DNA of 64,000 bases from Formicarius rufipectus (Eukaryota > Chordata > Aves > Passeriformes > Formicariidae). The stretch lies in contig VXAU01002306.1 in the NCBI GenBank assembly GCA_013399695.1, positions 772,703 through 836,702 on the forward strand, read 5' to 3'. The notes below the pieces were generated by a model. The model saw nothing but the letters and a program-made list of their open reading frames with translations, was not told where the DNA came from and did no database searches. The position numbers and the translations under genes are program-made. Positions 26,014 through 40,500 of the stretch are shown here, in pieces; positions within the stretch are counted from its first letter, which is position 1; every line of letters begins with the position of its first letter.

Positions 26014-28097
26014 GTATAATTCTAGATAATATGTGGATATATAATACAGATATATAATAAGATTTCAGCAAATAAATCCAGGTTCAAAGTGCAGTGGATT
26101 AATAGTTTTCCACTACAGGAGCTGGCTGACTGGAAGATGTTCCCAACCCATCTGTGGTTCCCAGATATAAGATCTGCCTTTTACAGATTTACGTTCTGAT
26201 AAATAGTAAAACAGAAGTCAGTGTCTGCATCAAAAATATTGCCTTTACTTGCCTTTTCACCTCCTTTCTGTTCACAGTCTCATTTGAAGTTTATAGTAGC
26301 TTGAGCCTGCAGCCTGTCCCCTCCAAGACAGATCAAGATAAGATCACTGGAATCCTTCAGCGTGGTTGAAGAGGGCCTGCTCTCAACTACAGGTTATGCA
26401 GGAGCCTGAGTGTGGCTGATTAAGTCGTGGCTGGTTGCCTGAAGGGAATGTGCTGAGCTGGCTTCCTCAGCATCAGGGTTTCTAGAGGAAGAGAAAAAAC
26501 ACGTCCAGTCTGGAGGAGGACAGGGCTGGGGAAAGTGGAACAGAAGTTTGGGGTCTTGTCTAGCTTCAAGTGTACCTCCCTGCACCTTCAATGCAATTAA
26601 AAATACTGCAAAAGTTGGCTTCCTTTTAATAAGCTGGTTTACATCTATGTGCCTTACTGTATTATTCTAAATAAATCAGTGTGAACTGCAGGTAAGAGTC
26701 TTTCTCCCCATTCACAATTGGAAGCATATCTAAAGATCTTTAGATGGATTAGTTACTCGTTTACATCTTCTCTCCTTATCCTCTGGGAGATTTGGAGGTT
26801 TAGGTTTTCAGTTTCAACCTATATTTATATTTACGTCAGAGTATTTATGAAAACAGCAAACACAGGGATTCTTTAAGAGCCTTTCAGCTGTACGTGGGAG
26901 ACACACAGAGGTAGTGGCATCACTGGGGTAGGCAATGGTAACCCTACTCTGCTAACATTTTAGCATAATAACATTTCACTAAATTTCAATAACCATTTCT
27001 TATTTTCAAAAAACAGAGTCTTAGTTATTTTCTCATGTTCTTTTTTTTTTTCTAGTTCAGCTACAGAATAAGGTAGTGTAGGTAAGAGGGAATTTAGAAG
27101 AGATTTTGTTTTTCAAAAAAAATCAAAAATGTAAGCCTGAAGAGTAGCAGGGAATTATCAAGACCTGCACTTTTAAATAGAATAATACTTTGCTGTTCCA
27201 GTGTGCCAAGTGTCTCCAAGGATGTCAGAACACAACACATGTTAAGTTCATTCTTACCTCAGTATTCACGTGTCACAGGTTGGGAAATAGTGAGGGAAGT
27301 TGATTGATGGATTAATTGATTTCCCAAATGTTAGGTAGAAGCTATTGCCAGAGTCTTATTTCCTAAACCCAATACTTTGCTTCAATTACAAGATCAAAGG
27401 AAAATGCAACACGTGCTGATCAATGTTCAGATTCAGCCAACTCTGTTTTTAGAAGATTGTAGCCATGCAAAGCATTAATGCAGTACAGCTTGTACTCTGT
27501 ATTTCCTGATCATACAGTGTGGCTCTGTCTCCTTCTACTGGTTAATATTTGTTATAAATTTGCTTCTTCAGGCTCCAGACTACTACAGGTTTATACTTTT
27601 GAACACTTAACTGGAGTTCCTACACTGAGTGCCACAAGTCTTGGAGTTTCTTGAGGCAGTTCACTCAGGGGATTATGAGGTCTATAAGCATTCATTTTCT
27701 GCTTAAAATACCTGGGCTGGTTGTTTGGTTTTCAAGAGCAGAGAGTGAGGAGTTAAGAATTTATATTTTTCCCAGCCAAAATGTGATGGAGATTCAGCTC
27801 ATATCATTCAATTGGTTTATGCTGGTGCCAATCTGAAAATTCATTATTATTTTTTGTATGGATATCTATACAAAAATCTATCCAAGAAAAGCCATACTGC
27901 CATCTGGTACTTAATGGAAGCCATTCCATTTGAGAGGCCTATGAATGATTATTGATTTTTCTCTATCATTCCCAAACCAACAGCAAAACAATCCTGAATA
28001 TTTTCTCCAGAGCAGTCAAAGTGACTGGCATCTTTAATGTAATTACTGCTTTATTATGATGTGTCTCATTCACTGTACATGCTATATAATATAATGT

Positions 28098-28164
<67 letters not shown>

Positions 28165-31100
28165 GCCAGTGTTCGTTGTGGAGCAGATGTGGAGGGCAAA
28201 TCCTGTTGTCTTGACCTCACTGGAATAATTATACAGCCTGGGTCATGCAAAGCATGATGTACAGACCACTTGTGGCTGCTACAGCTCCCAGAAATAATGC
28301 CACTGAAAAATCTGTGGGAGATGCTCATGTAGAAGACAAGATGAATTAAAAAAATTGCCTAGATTCATCTGGTGTGAGTATAAAGAAGATTGCTAGAAGT
28401 TACTTTTAACAAAAGTGTTAATAGATCATTAGCAGGATACAAATACAGACTCTAAACCAGACCAAAAGCAAAAGGTGGTTGTAAAAGGCATTTGTAATCA
28501 TCCTAAGGGAGGAAATAAAGCACTGGAATTGCTTTGTCTGCAAGTCCAGCTTCCTCTGACACTAATCACTCCTTTTGGCCTTCTGATGTGAGTCCAAATG
28601 AGAGCAGCAGAGGCACTTCATTAAATAATTCAGCCTTTCTAAGTAGTCGCTTCTATCAGGTGTCCACCATAAGCCCTTTCTAGCAATTACTGGGAAGCCA
28701 GTACATCCAAACACAGAGAACATTCCCTTTTATTCTGTCAGTCTCTGTCTTAAACCTATAGAGATGCAGCAAGCATGCTGAAAATGCTAAAGCAGTGCAA
28801 ACTTAAATGGGATGAAGTCAATGAGAGTACAGCTACACTGTGCTGAGACTAAACTGAGAAAATGTATGTTCCCTTTGGTCAGTCCATAGCTTGTGTTTAG
28901 ACTGTCTAAACCTGTGCACCATCACATTTTAAACTGTTTCAGGAGTTGGTCTGCACCTGTGTCACCTGAGCTGCAGACCTAGCATGTTTAAAAGTCAAGT
29001 TATGGGCAAAGTCATGAAAAAGCAGAGTATGAAACAGCACCTTTTGAAATTCCAGGTCAGGGTGAGCTGACCAGTTTGGGAGATGGCAGTGTGTGTAGCA
29101 CACTTGTGTCTGAAGGGTCTCAGCCACCTTGGGCATTCTGGGACAGGCGTTTGTTGTGCTGTGAGGCCCATTTCTTTGCAGCGTCACCTAATGAATTTGC
29201 AATCTGACTTGTGGGCAGACCGGAGAGTGGCCAGAAGAGGGTGTAGCAGGAGTGAGCTGAAGCAGGAGCATCCATCGGCTCGCCAGTACCTGTCTGCTGA
29301 TGTGCATTGGCTCCCCTCGGTGGAGGATGTCTCCTGTGGTAAATCAGAAGGCAAACATTCCTAAAAGGACAGTGACAGACGGCTGGCTGGCTCGGTGCCC
29401 CGTTTATGGTCATTTATGTCTGTCTGAATTCTGCTGAGACCAGCCATATGCAGGGAGGGAGGGCAGGGGTAGAGATTTTACAGTGATTTATTGTGATGCA
29501 GATGGTGAGCCCAGGAAGAGAGAGCAGTGTATCTGGCTGCCAGGTTTGTTTTTCTTACTTACTAGAGGAAAAAGGGGAAGAGTGTTGAGAGTAACCCAAA
29601 GGGATGTCTCACATCTTCTGACCTAAAAAACCTGTAGCAGTGATCTTAGGACATTGGAAAAGAAGTGTAACATCCAAAATTTTCCATGCTGCTATACAGC
29701 TGGCTGACTTTAGGGACAACATATGTGGATGCCTAAGTTCAGGTGAACTCAGACTCACCTTTCAGTTAAAATGCTCTGGAAAGGCCTTTTTTTCTGCACT
29801 CAAATTAAATTAGAACGGCTTTAAACCCACTAAACAGAGACTCTTTTCCCTTTTGAAAACATAACATTTCTAATAAAAATACAGATGTAAAAGTACATGG
29901 TAAGAGGGAAACTGAGCTTGATGTAACTTTGTTTTAGGGAGGAAGAATAATATAATTCAATAAGACTGGCTTAAACCCTCTGATTAAAGCTTTTTTAACG
30001 TAACAGATAGGGAGAATGAGATCTACACTGAGATAGTGATAGTTAGTACAGATCAAAAGAGCTTGTGTTTGTGCCAACCAGATTAAATGACAGGATGTGG
30101 TGAAGTGCTGGGTACCATATCTGGTTACTATAAATACAAGGCTTTATTCACTGAATGTATATAGATCTATTAGGTTATATGCATTTATATATGGAAACTG
30201 CAGAAAGAAATTGAAAGCCATCTACCATGTGTAGAGTATTTGTTCTGATACTGTTAGAAGATTGCATTTCTCCCAATTAGTATGTAAAGCTGTAATTTTC
30301 TTACAGCTGTCTCTCCTACTAAGATTGTAGAAGCAAATTGTATTAGAAATTGAGGTTTATTTTTAAATGCCTTAGCATTCCACCAGTCTCACTGCTTAGC
30401 TTCTGTGCATAAATTCAGTAGAATCATGTATTTTATACTCCATTTTAGCAGGAAGCCTAGGACAACTTTAGGAGTAAATTAAACTTAGGACCCAAATTGT
30501 AGTTGTCATTTTAAGGGTTTTGGTTTCTTGTTTTTGGGGTTTTTTTAATATTTATTAATCTGCACGTGGCCCTTGAAGAGGCAGGATATGGGACTGGAAA
30601 ATCTTTGGCCTCACCCAGTTTGGCTGCTCTTTTGTTTCTTACACACTCTGCAACAGCAGGAAGAGAATGTGAACATCAGGAAGGGAAAACACTGCCAGAT
30701 ACGAAGATGCCACCTCAGACTTCTGCAAAGCTGGTCTGTCCCTGGCATCTGCTGAACGCGCCACAAAGTCCTACATGCCAAAAAGAAACATCAAGGGGAG
30801 TTTCTGTCATCTCTGCAGGAAGACTGATGACCAAAAGTGAAATGGTTTAGCTTGGTGTGCACCTGAACTGAACAGATTTCATTGGCTGCACCTGTCTTTT
30901 GTTGTTATTTTTGATTGTTGCTGCGGCACTGCCTATAAACCTGAACCTCACAGTGCTCCAGGCTGGAAGTATTCCTAAGGAGATTGTCTTTCTCTCAGAA
31001 ACCTGAACCAATAAGCAAAAATCAAAAGATGAAGACAGCAGGAGGAAAAAGCCTCTGAGGGCATCACTAGTGTTGGATAATTTCTGGCAGACAGATGCAG

Positions 31101-31745
31101 GACAGGCTGGAGCAACATGCCAGGATAATGAGTGCCAGAAACAGCTGCAGCTGCAGCAGAAGAGGTGCAGGGTGGGAAGGGGACAGCTCCCTTAGCCTTC
31201 CCAGCAATCCCACAAACAACAGCTCAAGGTTTTGTGTCACCTGTAGTGATCCACATCTGTGCAAAGTGAGGACAAAGGGGCTGTGCTGGTGGAAGTGTTA
31301 GCACAAAAGATCAGGTCCCTGATACTTTATGTAACATGGATTTTGTCACTGGTGGGTTTTATGGTAAGCAGCCTCCTCCTGTAAGGGAAAGAACTGGAAG
31401 CAGCAGGGAATAGGAGACTTAAGCAGGAATTTAGTTGAAAGAGCAATTTCAACTACAAGGCTGTGACAGTCAGACCCACAGTAGGCAACTGAATGAACGC
31501 AGTCTGGTGACAACAGGCTGAGCTGCTGTTTCTGAGTCACTACCACACCAAAAGGTTTCATCAGGTCTTGATTGCTGTGCAGTTCTGTGGGCCTTACTGC
31601 CACATCCTATGGCTTCAGAGAATGTCTTACATTTTTCTTAAACTTAAAATCCCAAGCAGCCCAGGACAGCTTGCCTGTGCTTGTTTTATTTATGTTGCTG
31701 ATGGGCTTTTCATAGTAGTGAAAAATATTCAGCTTCACTGCCATG
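26014..31745. other. Intergenic sequence, no gene recognised
   Basis: AT-rich non-coding sequence between two CR1 copies. Apart from the TAGA microsatellite I see no conserved exon, RNA gene or further transposon. Open frames stay below about 120 codons and match no family I know. Confidence 0.5.
28099..28163. repeat. (TAGA)n microsatellite
   Basis: About sixteen uninterrupted AGAT/TAGA units in the C1D-WDR92 intergenic region. The perfect array suggests it is recent and probably length-variable. On the minus strand the run reads as repeated Leu-Ser-Ile-Tyr codons, which makes a spurious open frame. Confidence 0.97.
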
Positions 31746-32795
31746 CTTAAGAATCATATAACCATACAATGGTTTAGGATGGAAAAGACCTGAAAGATCC
31801 TGGAGTCCAACCATTAACCCAGCACTGCCAAGTCCACCACTAAACCATGTCCCTAAGTGCCACATCTGTGTGTCCTTTAGGTACCCCCAGGGATGATGCC
31901 TCCCCCTCTTCCTTGGGCAATCTGTTCCAATGCCCAACCATCCTTTCCATGAGGAAATTTTTCCTAATATCCAATCTGAACCTGCCAGACACAACTTGAG
32001 GCCGTTTCCTCTTGTCCTATCACTTGTTACCTGGGAGAAGAGGCCAATGCTCACCTCACTACAACCTCTTCTCAAGTAGTTGTAGAGAGCAATAAGGATT
32101 CCCCTGGGCCTTCTTTTCTCCATGCTAAACAACCCCAGTACCCTCAGCCATTCCTTGGAAGACTTGTGGTCTTCTACTAAAGGCTGAGGCAATGAAAGGC
32201 ATTAAAGTACCTCAGCTTTTATCCTTATGCTTTGTCACTGTGATTCCTCTGGCATCCAATAAAGGATGGAGATTCTCCTTAGTCCTCCATTTTTTGCAAA
32301 TATATTTTTAGAGGAATTTTTTTAATTGTCTGGCAGTAGCCAGGTTAAATTCTAGCTGGGGTTTGGCCCTTCTAATTTTCTTCCTGCATAACTCCTGCAA
32401 TCCTTGTAGTCCTCTTGATGTGCCTGCCTCTTCTTCCACAGGTAAACTCTTTTTTAGCTGAGTTCCAGCCAAAGTTCTCTGTTCAGCCACACGCTCCAGG
32501 AACCTTCTCAGCTGCTTCCTCTCTGCTGTACTGTATTTCCAAGAGATGTCTGGCAAGTTGAAGTCTCCCATAAGAACAAAGAGTAGCAATTGTGAGACTT
32601 CTCCCTGTTGCTTATAGAATATTTCATCTGCCTTTTCATCCTGGATGAGTGGTCTGTAACAGACTCCCACCAGGATATCTGCCTTGTTGGCCCTCCCCTT
32701 GATTCTTACACATAAAGACTCCACCCAATCATCACCATCATTAAGCTCCAGACGATCAAAGCAATCCCCAACATACAGGGCTACCCCAGAAGACA
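31746..32795 (-). mobile_element. CR1 LINE with decayed ORF2 endonuclease piece, reverse transcriptase deleted
   Basis: Minus-orientation CR1 of about 1.05 kb. The 3' end lies at about 31746-32190, with segments such as 'gatggaaaagacctgaaaga' and 'ggagtccaaccattaaccca' on the plus strand. Upstream (about 32300-32795) the minus strand still encodes part of the ORF2 apurinic endonuclease, including GDDWVESLCVRIKGRANK, ILVGVCYRP and VLMGDFNLPDISWKY. An internal jump leads to the endonuclease-to-RT linker (LCRKKIRRAKPQLEFNLA). The reverse transcriptase domain is missing, because the linker runs on into 3' sequence with stops. This is a dead copy, truncated at the 5' end and internally deleted. 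Confidence 0.92.
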
Positions 32796-35700
32796 GTCAG
32801 GGTGTAATGTGGAGTTTATCAGCCTTGGGTGGCCTCTTGCACATTGACAAGAGAGGAAGGAGGCATTAATCTGGGAAGGAACCCCAAATCCCTGCATTCT
32901 GCACAGGCTATTTTTCCTGCCAGGTGTAACAGAAGAGTGAATTTACAGGTGCCTCCATGTGGTTCTGCAGCTCAGCTCCTTCTGCACATCGCCAGACATG
33001 GTGACCAAAGATTTAACTAACATTGTGGAGGCAGGAGAGTACAGGCAGGAGGGGAGGAGCTCTCTTGGAATTAGAGAAAACTGAAGCAGTTACATCTGTC
33101 CCAGAGCAGTGGGCTTGTTCTTTGGGCTCAGAGACTGACTGCCATAGCATGTGCCCATACTGTTAAACTAAGCTGGTCACATACAGGCTGCCTGCCAGGA
33201 GCAGCTCCTGCTCATGCCCCAGTCCTGAACCACACCAGCAAAGTGTTGGGCCAGTTGGTCCAGATCAAGTATTTAACAGTGTAAAACTGAAGAGTGTTAC
33301 AGGGAAGAGACACCCTGCTGTGAACCCCTTTTCTGCAGGATCCTGCAAATCTTCTCTGTTTTATTGGTGGCTGAGGAGGTGGCAGGCCAGAGCATGGGGC
33401 AGATCCTCACTGCCCCTGGGACCCTGGATACTCTTGCATCAAGCAGCACTGACCCTCTCCCAGTGTCCTCTGAGAATAATGCTGGACAATTAGAAGAGCA
33501 GGATGTGCTGTGGGAAGCAGGTCCTCCCAAAGAGGCCAGCAAGGAATGGAAATGTTTTATGGCCAAGACTAGAACCAGTCCTATCTCCAAGCTGCCAAAT
33601 AGCTCTGGCCCAGTTCCACAGAAATCCCACCTGGCCTTTCCTCTGGGCTGAACCTGCACTGTCAGGGGTAGTCCCACAGCCATGATTTACACTGCACTCC
33701 AAGGGATTCAGCTCTTGGCTGCTGCCTGAGCCAACAGCTGCCCTTGCCCAAAGCACTGGGACATGGGTTTGCTACTACAAAATACCTTGCTTTAAATACA
33801 CACTTATCATACAGACCGTGGTCTGGACATTCTTTGAGGAGTGGGCAGTTGTTCTGCTCAGAGTGCAGACTAATGAAAATTCAACACTGGTGGCATCAGG
33901 ACGAAGAAAATGCAGGCCTAATCATAGGAGAATAAAAGTAGTAAATCACTGTATTTTCCTGGCAGTTTGTTGATAGCAACTTCAGGCAACTTCATTACAG
34001 TGATGAATATGCAGGCCACAAGTTAATAGCTTTTTACTTATAAATCAGTCAGCTTGGCCAAATAATCACTGTTTGCTATCATATCTACTTGATGGCAATA
34101 ATTTAGGGAAGATGAGCTTAACTGTATTGACAAGCTGAATCTGCTGGCTGTGAAGGTACCACAGGAGAACAGATGTCTTTCTTCTTCCATGCAATTTCCC
34201 ATCTTCTCTTCCATGCACCAGTTCTGTGATGTCCCTACACAGGATCCGTGGGTGTGAAGAGGTGAGGGCACTGTATTGTAGTTCCCCATGCAGAGTTATA
34301 ACTTGATCTGCTTTGCTTAAAATTCAATCCAAGTCATGGCTAAGCTGTAAATTACATTTTTTGTGGTTTTGTTTTTTGGGTTTTTTTTGTATGTGTGGTT
34401 TTTGTTTCTTTTTGGTTTTGGGGTGTTTTTTTTGTGATAAAACTACATATTGTAGGCCAGATACTGACTACCCACACAAAAACCTTAGAGGGCACTAATC
34501 TCCAAGGAGAGGTACAAATGGTGAAATGAAAAGTAACTGTATTGATGTGGGGGGGGAAAAATCCGAACCAAAACAACAAAAAAACCTTGACTTGTAGTAG
34601 TTGAGGATTTGGGCAACACCTGGCTAATAACAAGAAAAACCTCAAACCAAACTAAACCAAACCCCAAAACAGAAAGCCCAAACACATACCTCTATCCTGG
34701 CTGCAGCCTTGCCCATAAACAGGTTTTTCTCTTCCAACGAGCACACGGGGACGTTTTGCACAGGAAACCAGTGATGGCTGCCAAGCAGATGCACTTGTGA
34801 GATGTGGTGCCTCCAAACTCAGTAGCACATTCCATTCCCTGGGCAAGGCAGGGGTTTTCCAGAGCGCTCCTGGGCGCTGCGTCAGGGAGGACTTGGCCCC
34901 GTGCGTTCCATCTCGGATGCATTATGACTTTATTTAGAACACTCTTCAGCTGCAGAGGCAAGGTGTCAGTCTTCAGCAAGGGAGAGGGGGGAGGACTATA
35001 AATAGAGCAGGCAAGGCTGCCCACAGGCAGCTTTGGGTCTGCTTAAGTTTCTTGTTTAGCCTGGAAGAAGCAGAAATCCAATCTGCTGAGGGGATACAGC
35101 ACTAGCGACGGTTCTTCTCTCCAGCCAGTGACTGTCTTAAATTTTCGAGGTGCACAGATACAGCCACTTACCTTTAGTGAACAAGGACAGCACTGCCTCC
35201 CATCTCTGCTTCCCTCCAGCTCTCTTAGCTTTCTGCAAGCTCCTGCCGTGCAAAGTGTCAGGTATTTGCATGAAATCAGCTACTCACGAGCGGAACGATC
35301 CTTCATTTTCAAAACAAGAAATAAAATTAATCCCCAAATAAAGTACACAGAGGTAACACGCATTTCATCTTTTTGAGGCCCACGGAGCCGTAAGAACTGG
35401 TGTTTATTAGTTCTTGCTCTAATTTGTATCCCCATCATGTGGGCTCACTAGGAGAGCTCCCTGGAGTTGTGTAAGGAAGAGACATTTTTGCTGCAGGACA
35501 GGTACATAAAAATAGCACTAAGAGCCCAGTCCTGCACTCGAGAGGTCTATGTTCTCTTACAGGTACCTGCACTGACTCAGAGTTACTATTAAAGGGAAAA
35601 ACCCTATTTTCACCCATTTCCACTGCTTAGCACACCTTTCAGCAAATAGAATTTATTTGCAGCACAAAAGTAATGGGGGCCATCTTTGAAAGGTGCATTT

Positions 35701-36885
35701 TAGATTCAAAGCACTTGAATTCTTTGAACCCCACACCAGACTGCTCTGCAGAGCAATGGTTGCCCCTATTCCCTCCTCCTGGGATGCACCCTAAGAGGGA
35801 TAACATTTAAAATAATTTCAGAATATGCTCTCAGCATTATGCTATGCACAAAAGCAGATGGGATTACTTGGGTAAAAAAAATCACATACTAAATATTACA
35901 CTTGAAAGCACACCATCAAGTCTTAGGGAAGACAGCTGGATCTCATAAATCATTGTCTTCCACTAAATATTTAGCCTGCATTCCCTGTGTTTTCATCTTT
36001 GGTGGCCTCTGATAAACTTGAGATACAAGAACCTAAATTCAGACACAAGCTGGAGCAGAGTATCTGTGACCTACTACAACCACGGACTTCCACAGACACA
36101 TGGGGTTTATGGTCTAATTATCCTCCTGCCCACCCTCTGTTATGCAGGCATGGAAGGTTTCTCCATTCCACAAGGTTTTGACAGCCTGTGAGCCTTTTCT
36201 GCCCACAGGTGCCTCCTTTTCCTCAGTTGGTTTAATCAATTTAGATACCCAGGAGTTAATAAGTAAAAATTTTATCACACTTGTATTTAGCTGGAATCTC
36301 AGCTGAGAAAACATCTGAAGTCTCTCTCTCCCAAGCTTGTCACCTCATGCTCTCCCCAACAGAGCTGACTGGCAACACACGCAGGGAAATTTGCATCCCA
36401 TTCCCCTTTTAAATTGTGATTTAGTGAGTACCATTTTTCTGACACAAAAATGTTGGAGGGGAAACATTTCTAGATTTTGGGAAGCTGTAATTTCTTACTG
36501 CAAGAAAGACTGCAGCAGGAGCACAGAAGTGTAGCAAGGCCCAGTCTGGTCCACGTTTGCACTGGTAAAATCAGAAAAGAAACACATCGGAGAGAAGTAA
36601 CAGGGAGTTGCAATTACAGGAACAGTAAACTACAGTAACAAAGCTTCTTGGTCACAGTGGGTTTTGAAGAAATATTGAATCCATAAAAATAAGAAAAAGA
36701 TTACAGTACTTTTGGCACCTTTTAAAGTGTTTCATGATGGAGATATTTTGGCAACTTTTGTTGAAAAATGAGTGAAGTTTTACCTAAGTTCCTGTACAAG
36801 TACATTCCTTCTCTAAATCTCTATGTTTGAATAATGTTTGAATAATAATATACTTTGTTCATATTAAGACAACACTCCATACAAC
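32796..36885. other. Intergenic sequence downstream of WDR92, no gene recognised
   Basis: No conserved coding exon was seen. A low-complexity G/T-rich stretch (about 34355-34435) and its A/C-rich counterpart (34560-34675) flank a short unique segment. The remaining open frames (for example 33364-33651, plus) match nothing I recognise. Confidence 0.5.
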
Positions 36886-36891
36886 TTTATT
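36886..36891 (-). terminator. Distal candidate polyadenylation signal of WDR92
   Basis: AATAAA on the minus strand about 670 bp past the stop. It is followed by a G/T-rich downstream element (GTTGTATGGAGTGTTG), a good context for cleavage. Confidence 0.45.
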
Positions 36892-37456
36892 TGTAGAATA
36901 CAAAGTTGCAAACAGAGGTAAAAACAACAAAACATAAAAACTTGTTATGAAACCAAACTAAAATAATAAAAACAGTGCATTTTACTCAATAGTTCAATTT
37001 CTCTGTGAATGTCAATAAAAAGCTTACTCCATTAAACCTGAATATTTCAGCATTTGCTCTAATTTCTCTAGTGTATTAAAGAATGCTAAGTCACTTTAAG
37101 AGACATTCTCATTAATATATCAAATAACACAAGGAGCTTCTGTGAGGGACTATACAGTAGTTCCTATTGCATGAATGCATATGGACAATACTATATATAA
37201 AAAAGCCAAACCATTTAACAAGTGTGAAGAGATTTGCACTATGGGTAAACTGAACACAAACTAGAAGTGAACTCTGAAATTACAGAGTTGCATTCACACA
37301 AAGGCACGTTTCATTTTTAGTGTAAATTCACATTTCTACAAGGTAAAAGTTTTGTGCCCAGGCAACTTCAAGTCATCGCAGCACAATCAAACAACTCTAA
37401 CTGCACTTATCTGAACTTTCAATAGAAAGATCTGGTTTCTATTTCTTCAATCCAGT

Positions 37457-37462
37457 TTTATT
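37457..37462 (-). terminator. Proximal candidate polyadenylation signal of WDR92
   Basis: AATAAA on the minus strand about 100 bp past the WDR92 stop. It would give a very short 3'UTR. A second candidate lies at 36886-36891, and sequence alone does not decide between them. Confidence 0.4.
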
Positions 37463-37558
37463 AAGGGAGAAATTAAATTAGAAACAGAAGGGCTCCCCCT
37501 CCTGTATTTACAGACTGCAGACTCTGCTGAATTCTCATCAGAAATTCCACTTTTCCTG

Positions 37559-40500
37559 TCACATTTTGTTAAGCTTCGTAACTATCAGCACCCTCACAGT
37601 TTGGTCAAAGGCCCCACAAACACAGAGTCCCTTTTTGTCAGGGCTCCAGTCCAGGCTGGAGATGGGCTGTGTTGACAGAGTCACGTTCTGCAAGAGACTG
37701 ACAGACCCTGCCACCCCCATCTCAGCTCCTTCCGAATCCTTCTTGGAGCGCTGAGCCGGGTACTCACTGGCAGTGGGAAAAGGGAAACAAAAACACGTGC
37801 TTAGAATTCACTGGCACAAACACACTGTGATCCTCTTTATTTCCTGTTCCACAGATAAGGCAAAGAAATGTCTGTCAGTAAAAATAATGAAGAATAATAG
37901 TAATTATATCCAGCTACATCCACACGGAGTACTTGTGTTTCATGAAAGAGGAAAGGAGGCAGAAAATTTTGAATCCTGACACCTCTCTCCCAAGAGCCCT
38001 TCATTTTTTAACCCTTTGGCTTTTGCCACAGGCAGGAAAATTTCGTCTCAACTGTTGCTCTGAACTTAATGCTCCTTCTTAGCTGTCTTCAGGAGGATTA
38101 AATTATTTTCCCAGGTAATGTAAGAAGATGTAAATGTAAGAATCATTAAAAGGTCAAGCTTTCAATGTTCTTCTCAGACATAACTGCTTCTGTATGAGAA
38201 TTTTAAGCAACACATTTTCCTCCATTTATCATCATGTTAAACAAGGATATAATTAGATCTTCAAGACAACTGACAAGAGCAAAATTTACCTGTGCTGTCA
38301 CATTCTCTTAGGGAGTAAATCAAGATTCCAGATCAAGTACTGACACTGATATCCCCCTTTCTACTGTATTTGTAAGCAACAATTTTAACTAGATATTCTG
38401 AGGTAGAAGCAGGAGCCCACTCATCATTTTCAGAAAGATTCTTTCTTGTAAGATTAAATGGATGGTTTTTTATTCCTGCCTAGAGAAGTAATCACTTACT
38501 ATTTCCAGAGATGAAGGCTCCCAGATCCTCCACTTGTCATAAATATATCTCTGTTCTGTGGCAGGTGCCTGACCTGCCAAATGGTAGATTTTTGTGCCTA
38601 ATAAAAAAAAAAAAAAAANATTAAGTCATTTAGTGATAAACTTCACAGGAAAGGGTGCAGAATCTTAAAACAGAAACCACTTGTATGAAGGGAGTCCAGT
38701 TTTCTTATGGTGGATGGTTCATTTAAGAGATGCCTGACAACTCTTCAGTCGATTACTGGGGAGGGAATAAACTAAAAACTCTGTGCAAACACAAGAAACA
38801 GCCTGCAATTCAAATTTAAACCTCAACCAGGGCACAGCAAGATCATGGAGCCACAGAAATTGCTTAGGGAAAAAGCCCAGCACACATGCTCTGACTTAGT
38901 GCATGTCTGTCTATAAATGTCCCCAAGGAAAAGCTTAGAGGCACTATATGAACAACAAATTCCACTTTCACATTTTCATCATAACAAACACTAATTCAGC
39001 AAAAAAATTCCTCGGTTCAGAATCAAAGTCCTTCCAACACCTTATCTGCTTTAAGTGATAGTATGGAAGATATTAAAGATACTATGTCGAAACTCAGCTT
39101 TTTTTAAAAGAGAAAAAAAGCAGTCCAGAACTTCACCACAAAACTGCCTTTTCTCTAATTATCATCAGATTTTGCTCACTAAACAAAAAAAATAAATATA
39201 TGTACTGTTCTATAAAGTGGTCTGGGCATCTATTACCTATTTGCACTACACCTGGAGTACTTTGACAGCATATATTCAGAAAGTTTGTCCCTTGTTAAGA
39301 AACTCTCTGTCTCTCCATACCTTCTCTGAAACAGAAGCAAAACCTTTGGTTGGATGCTGAGTTCTCATATCAAAAACGTGGAATTTTCCCTCAAGTGATG
39401 TGGCCACCAGTTTGTTCATATTTATATCTTTTCTGTCAAACTCCACACTGCAAACCTGGAAATATAAAAAGATACATTTGATTTTGAAACTTAGCCATTA
39501 CTAGAAAACAGTGGCTGTTCTGTGATTTGTAAATATATATTAACCATTCATTATTCCTATAAAGACATCCCCATCCATTTGGAAATAAAAAGTTCATCTG
39601 AAAACATCAATTCCCTGAAAACTACCCCATCCTGTCCTGATCAAGAATTTGAGGACTACAGTTTTTTGAACTTAAAATTTTTCCTTGGCACAATCTCAGC
39701 AGAAGTGTCTTCTGGGTAAATTTCACACACAGAGAGTCCTTTTAATTTTTCCATCCTGCATAGCAGCTGGGATTAAAAACACTTGTATGGTTTCCTTACC
39801 CCATTCTTAATGTTGGTCTCCCACCGTAGGGACATGGTTTTTAAGTCAAACAACTTAATGTCCCCGTTGTCGTATCCAGCACACACGACACGCTCCTCTT
39901 GGTTGTAAGCATTGCCTGGACACAGAGAAAGAATGTATCAGAAAACACAACCCCACTTTAGCCTGTGAATTTCAGAATCCTAAATCTATAATTTCAACTT
40001 ACCTTTATGCAACAACAACAAAAAAACTTTTAATTGGGATTTAATGAACTGGATGGTTTTCAGTCCTGAAGGGTATAGAAAAGCCTTCTGCAGGACACAA
40101 GGTTCTGCCCAAAAGAAAAATGCAGGGCTCATATCAAGCATTGCTGTTTTCTTTAATTAGCTCTTAAGCTCCCAGGATCTTCTCTTAAACTAAGGCCTTA
40201 ATGCTTGGTAGTTGGAACTACAGGACAACAGGGATGGCAGCGTTCCATTTACAGTCCCCAGGACCACACACCTGGATATACTGTTTTTACATTCCTAGGC
40301 ATAAAGCTTGCACAGCTTAACTGTGAAACCACAGAATCAGTGAATCATTTAGACTAGAAAAGACCTTCAAGATGATTGAATCCAATTACAAATGGTGAAC
40401 AATGGTGATTAGAGAATGAATCCAAAACCAACCTATCACAACACTGGCTGAAAAAACCCCAACATAAACCCCACAGATATTTGGCAATGCTGAAAAGCAA

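Noticed and set aside
28101..28163. Direct repeats that might suggest a CRISPR-like array
   Set aside because: A four-base microsatellite without spacers, in a vertebrate genome.
33364..33651. 95-codon plus-strand frame in the intergenic region
   Set aside because: No family resemblance, overlapped by equally long minus-strand frames, and no splice context.
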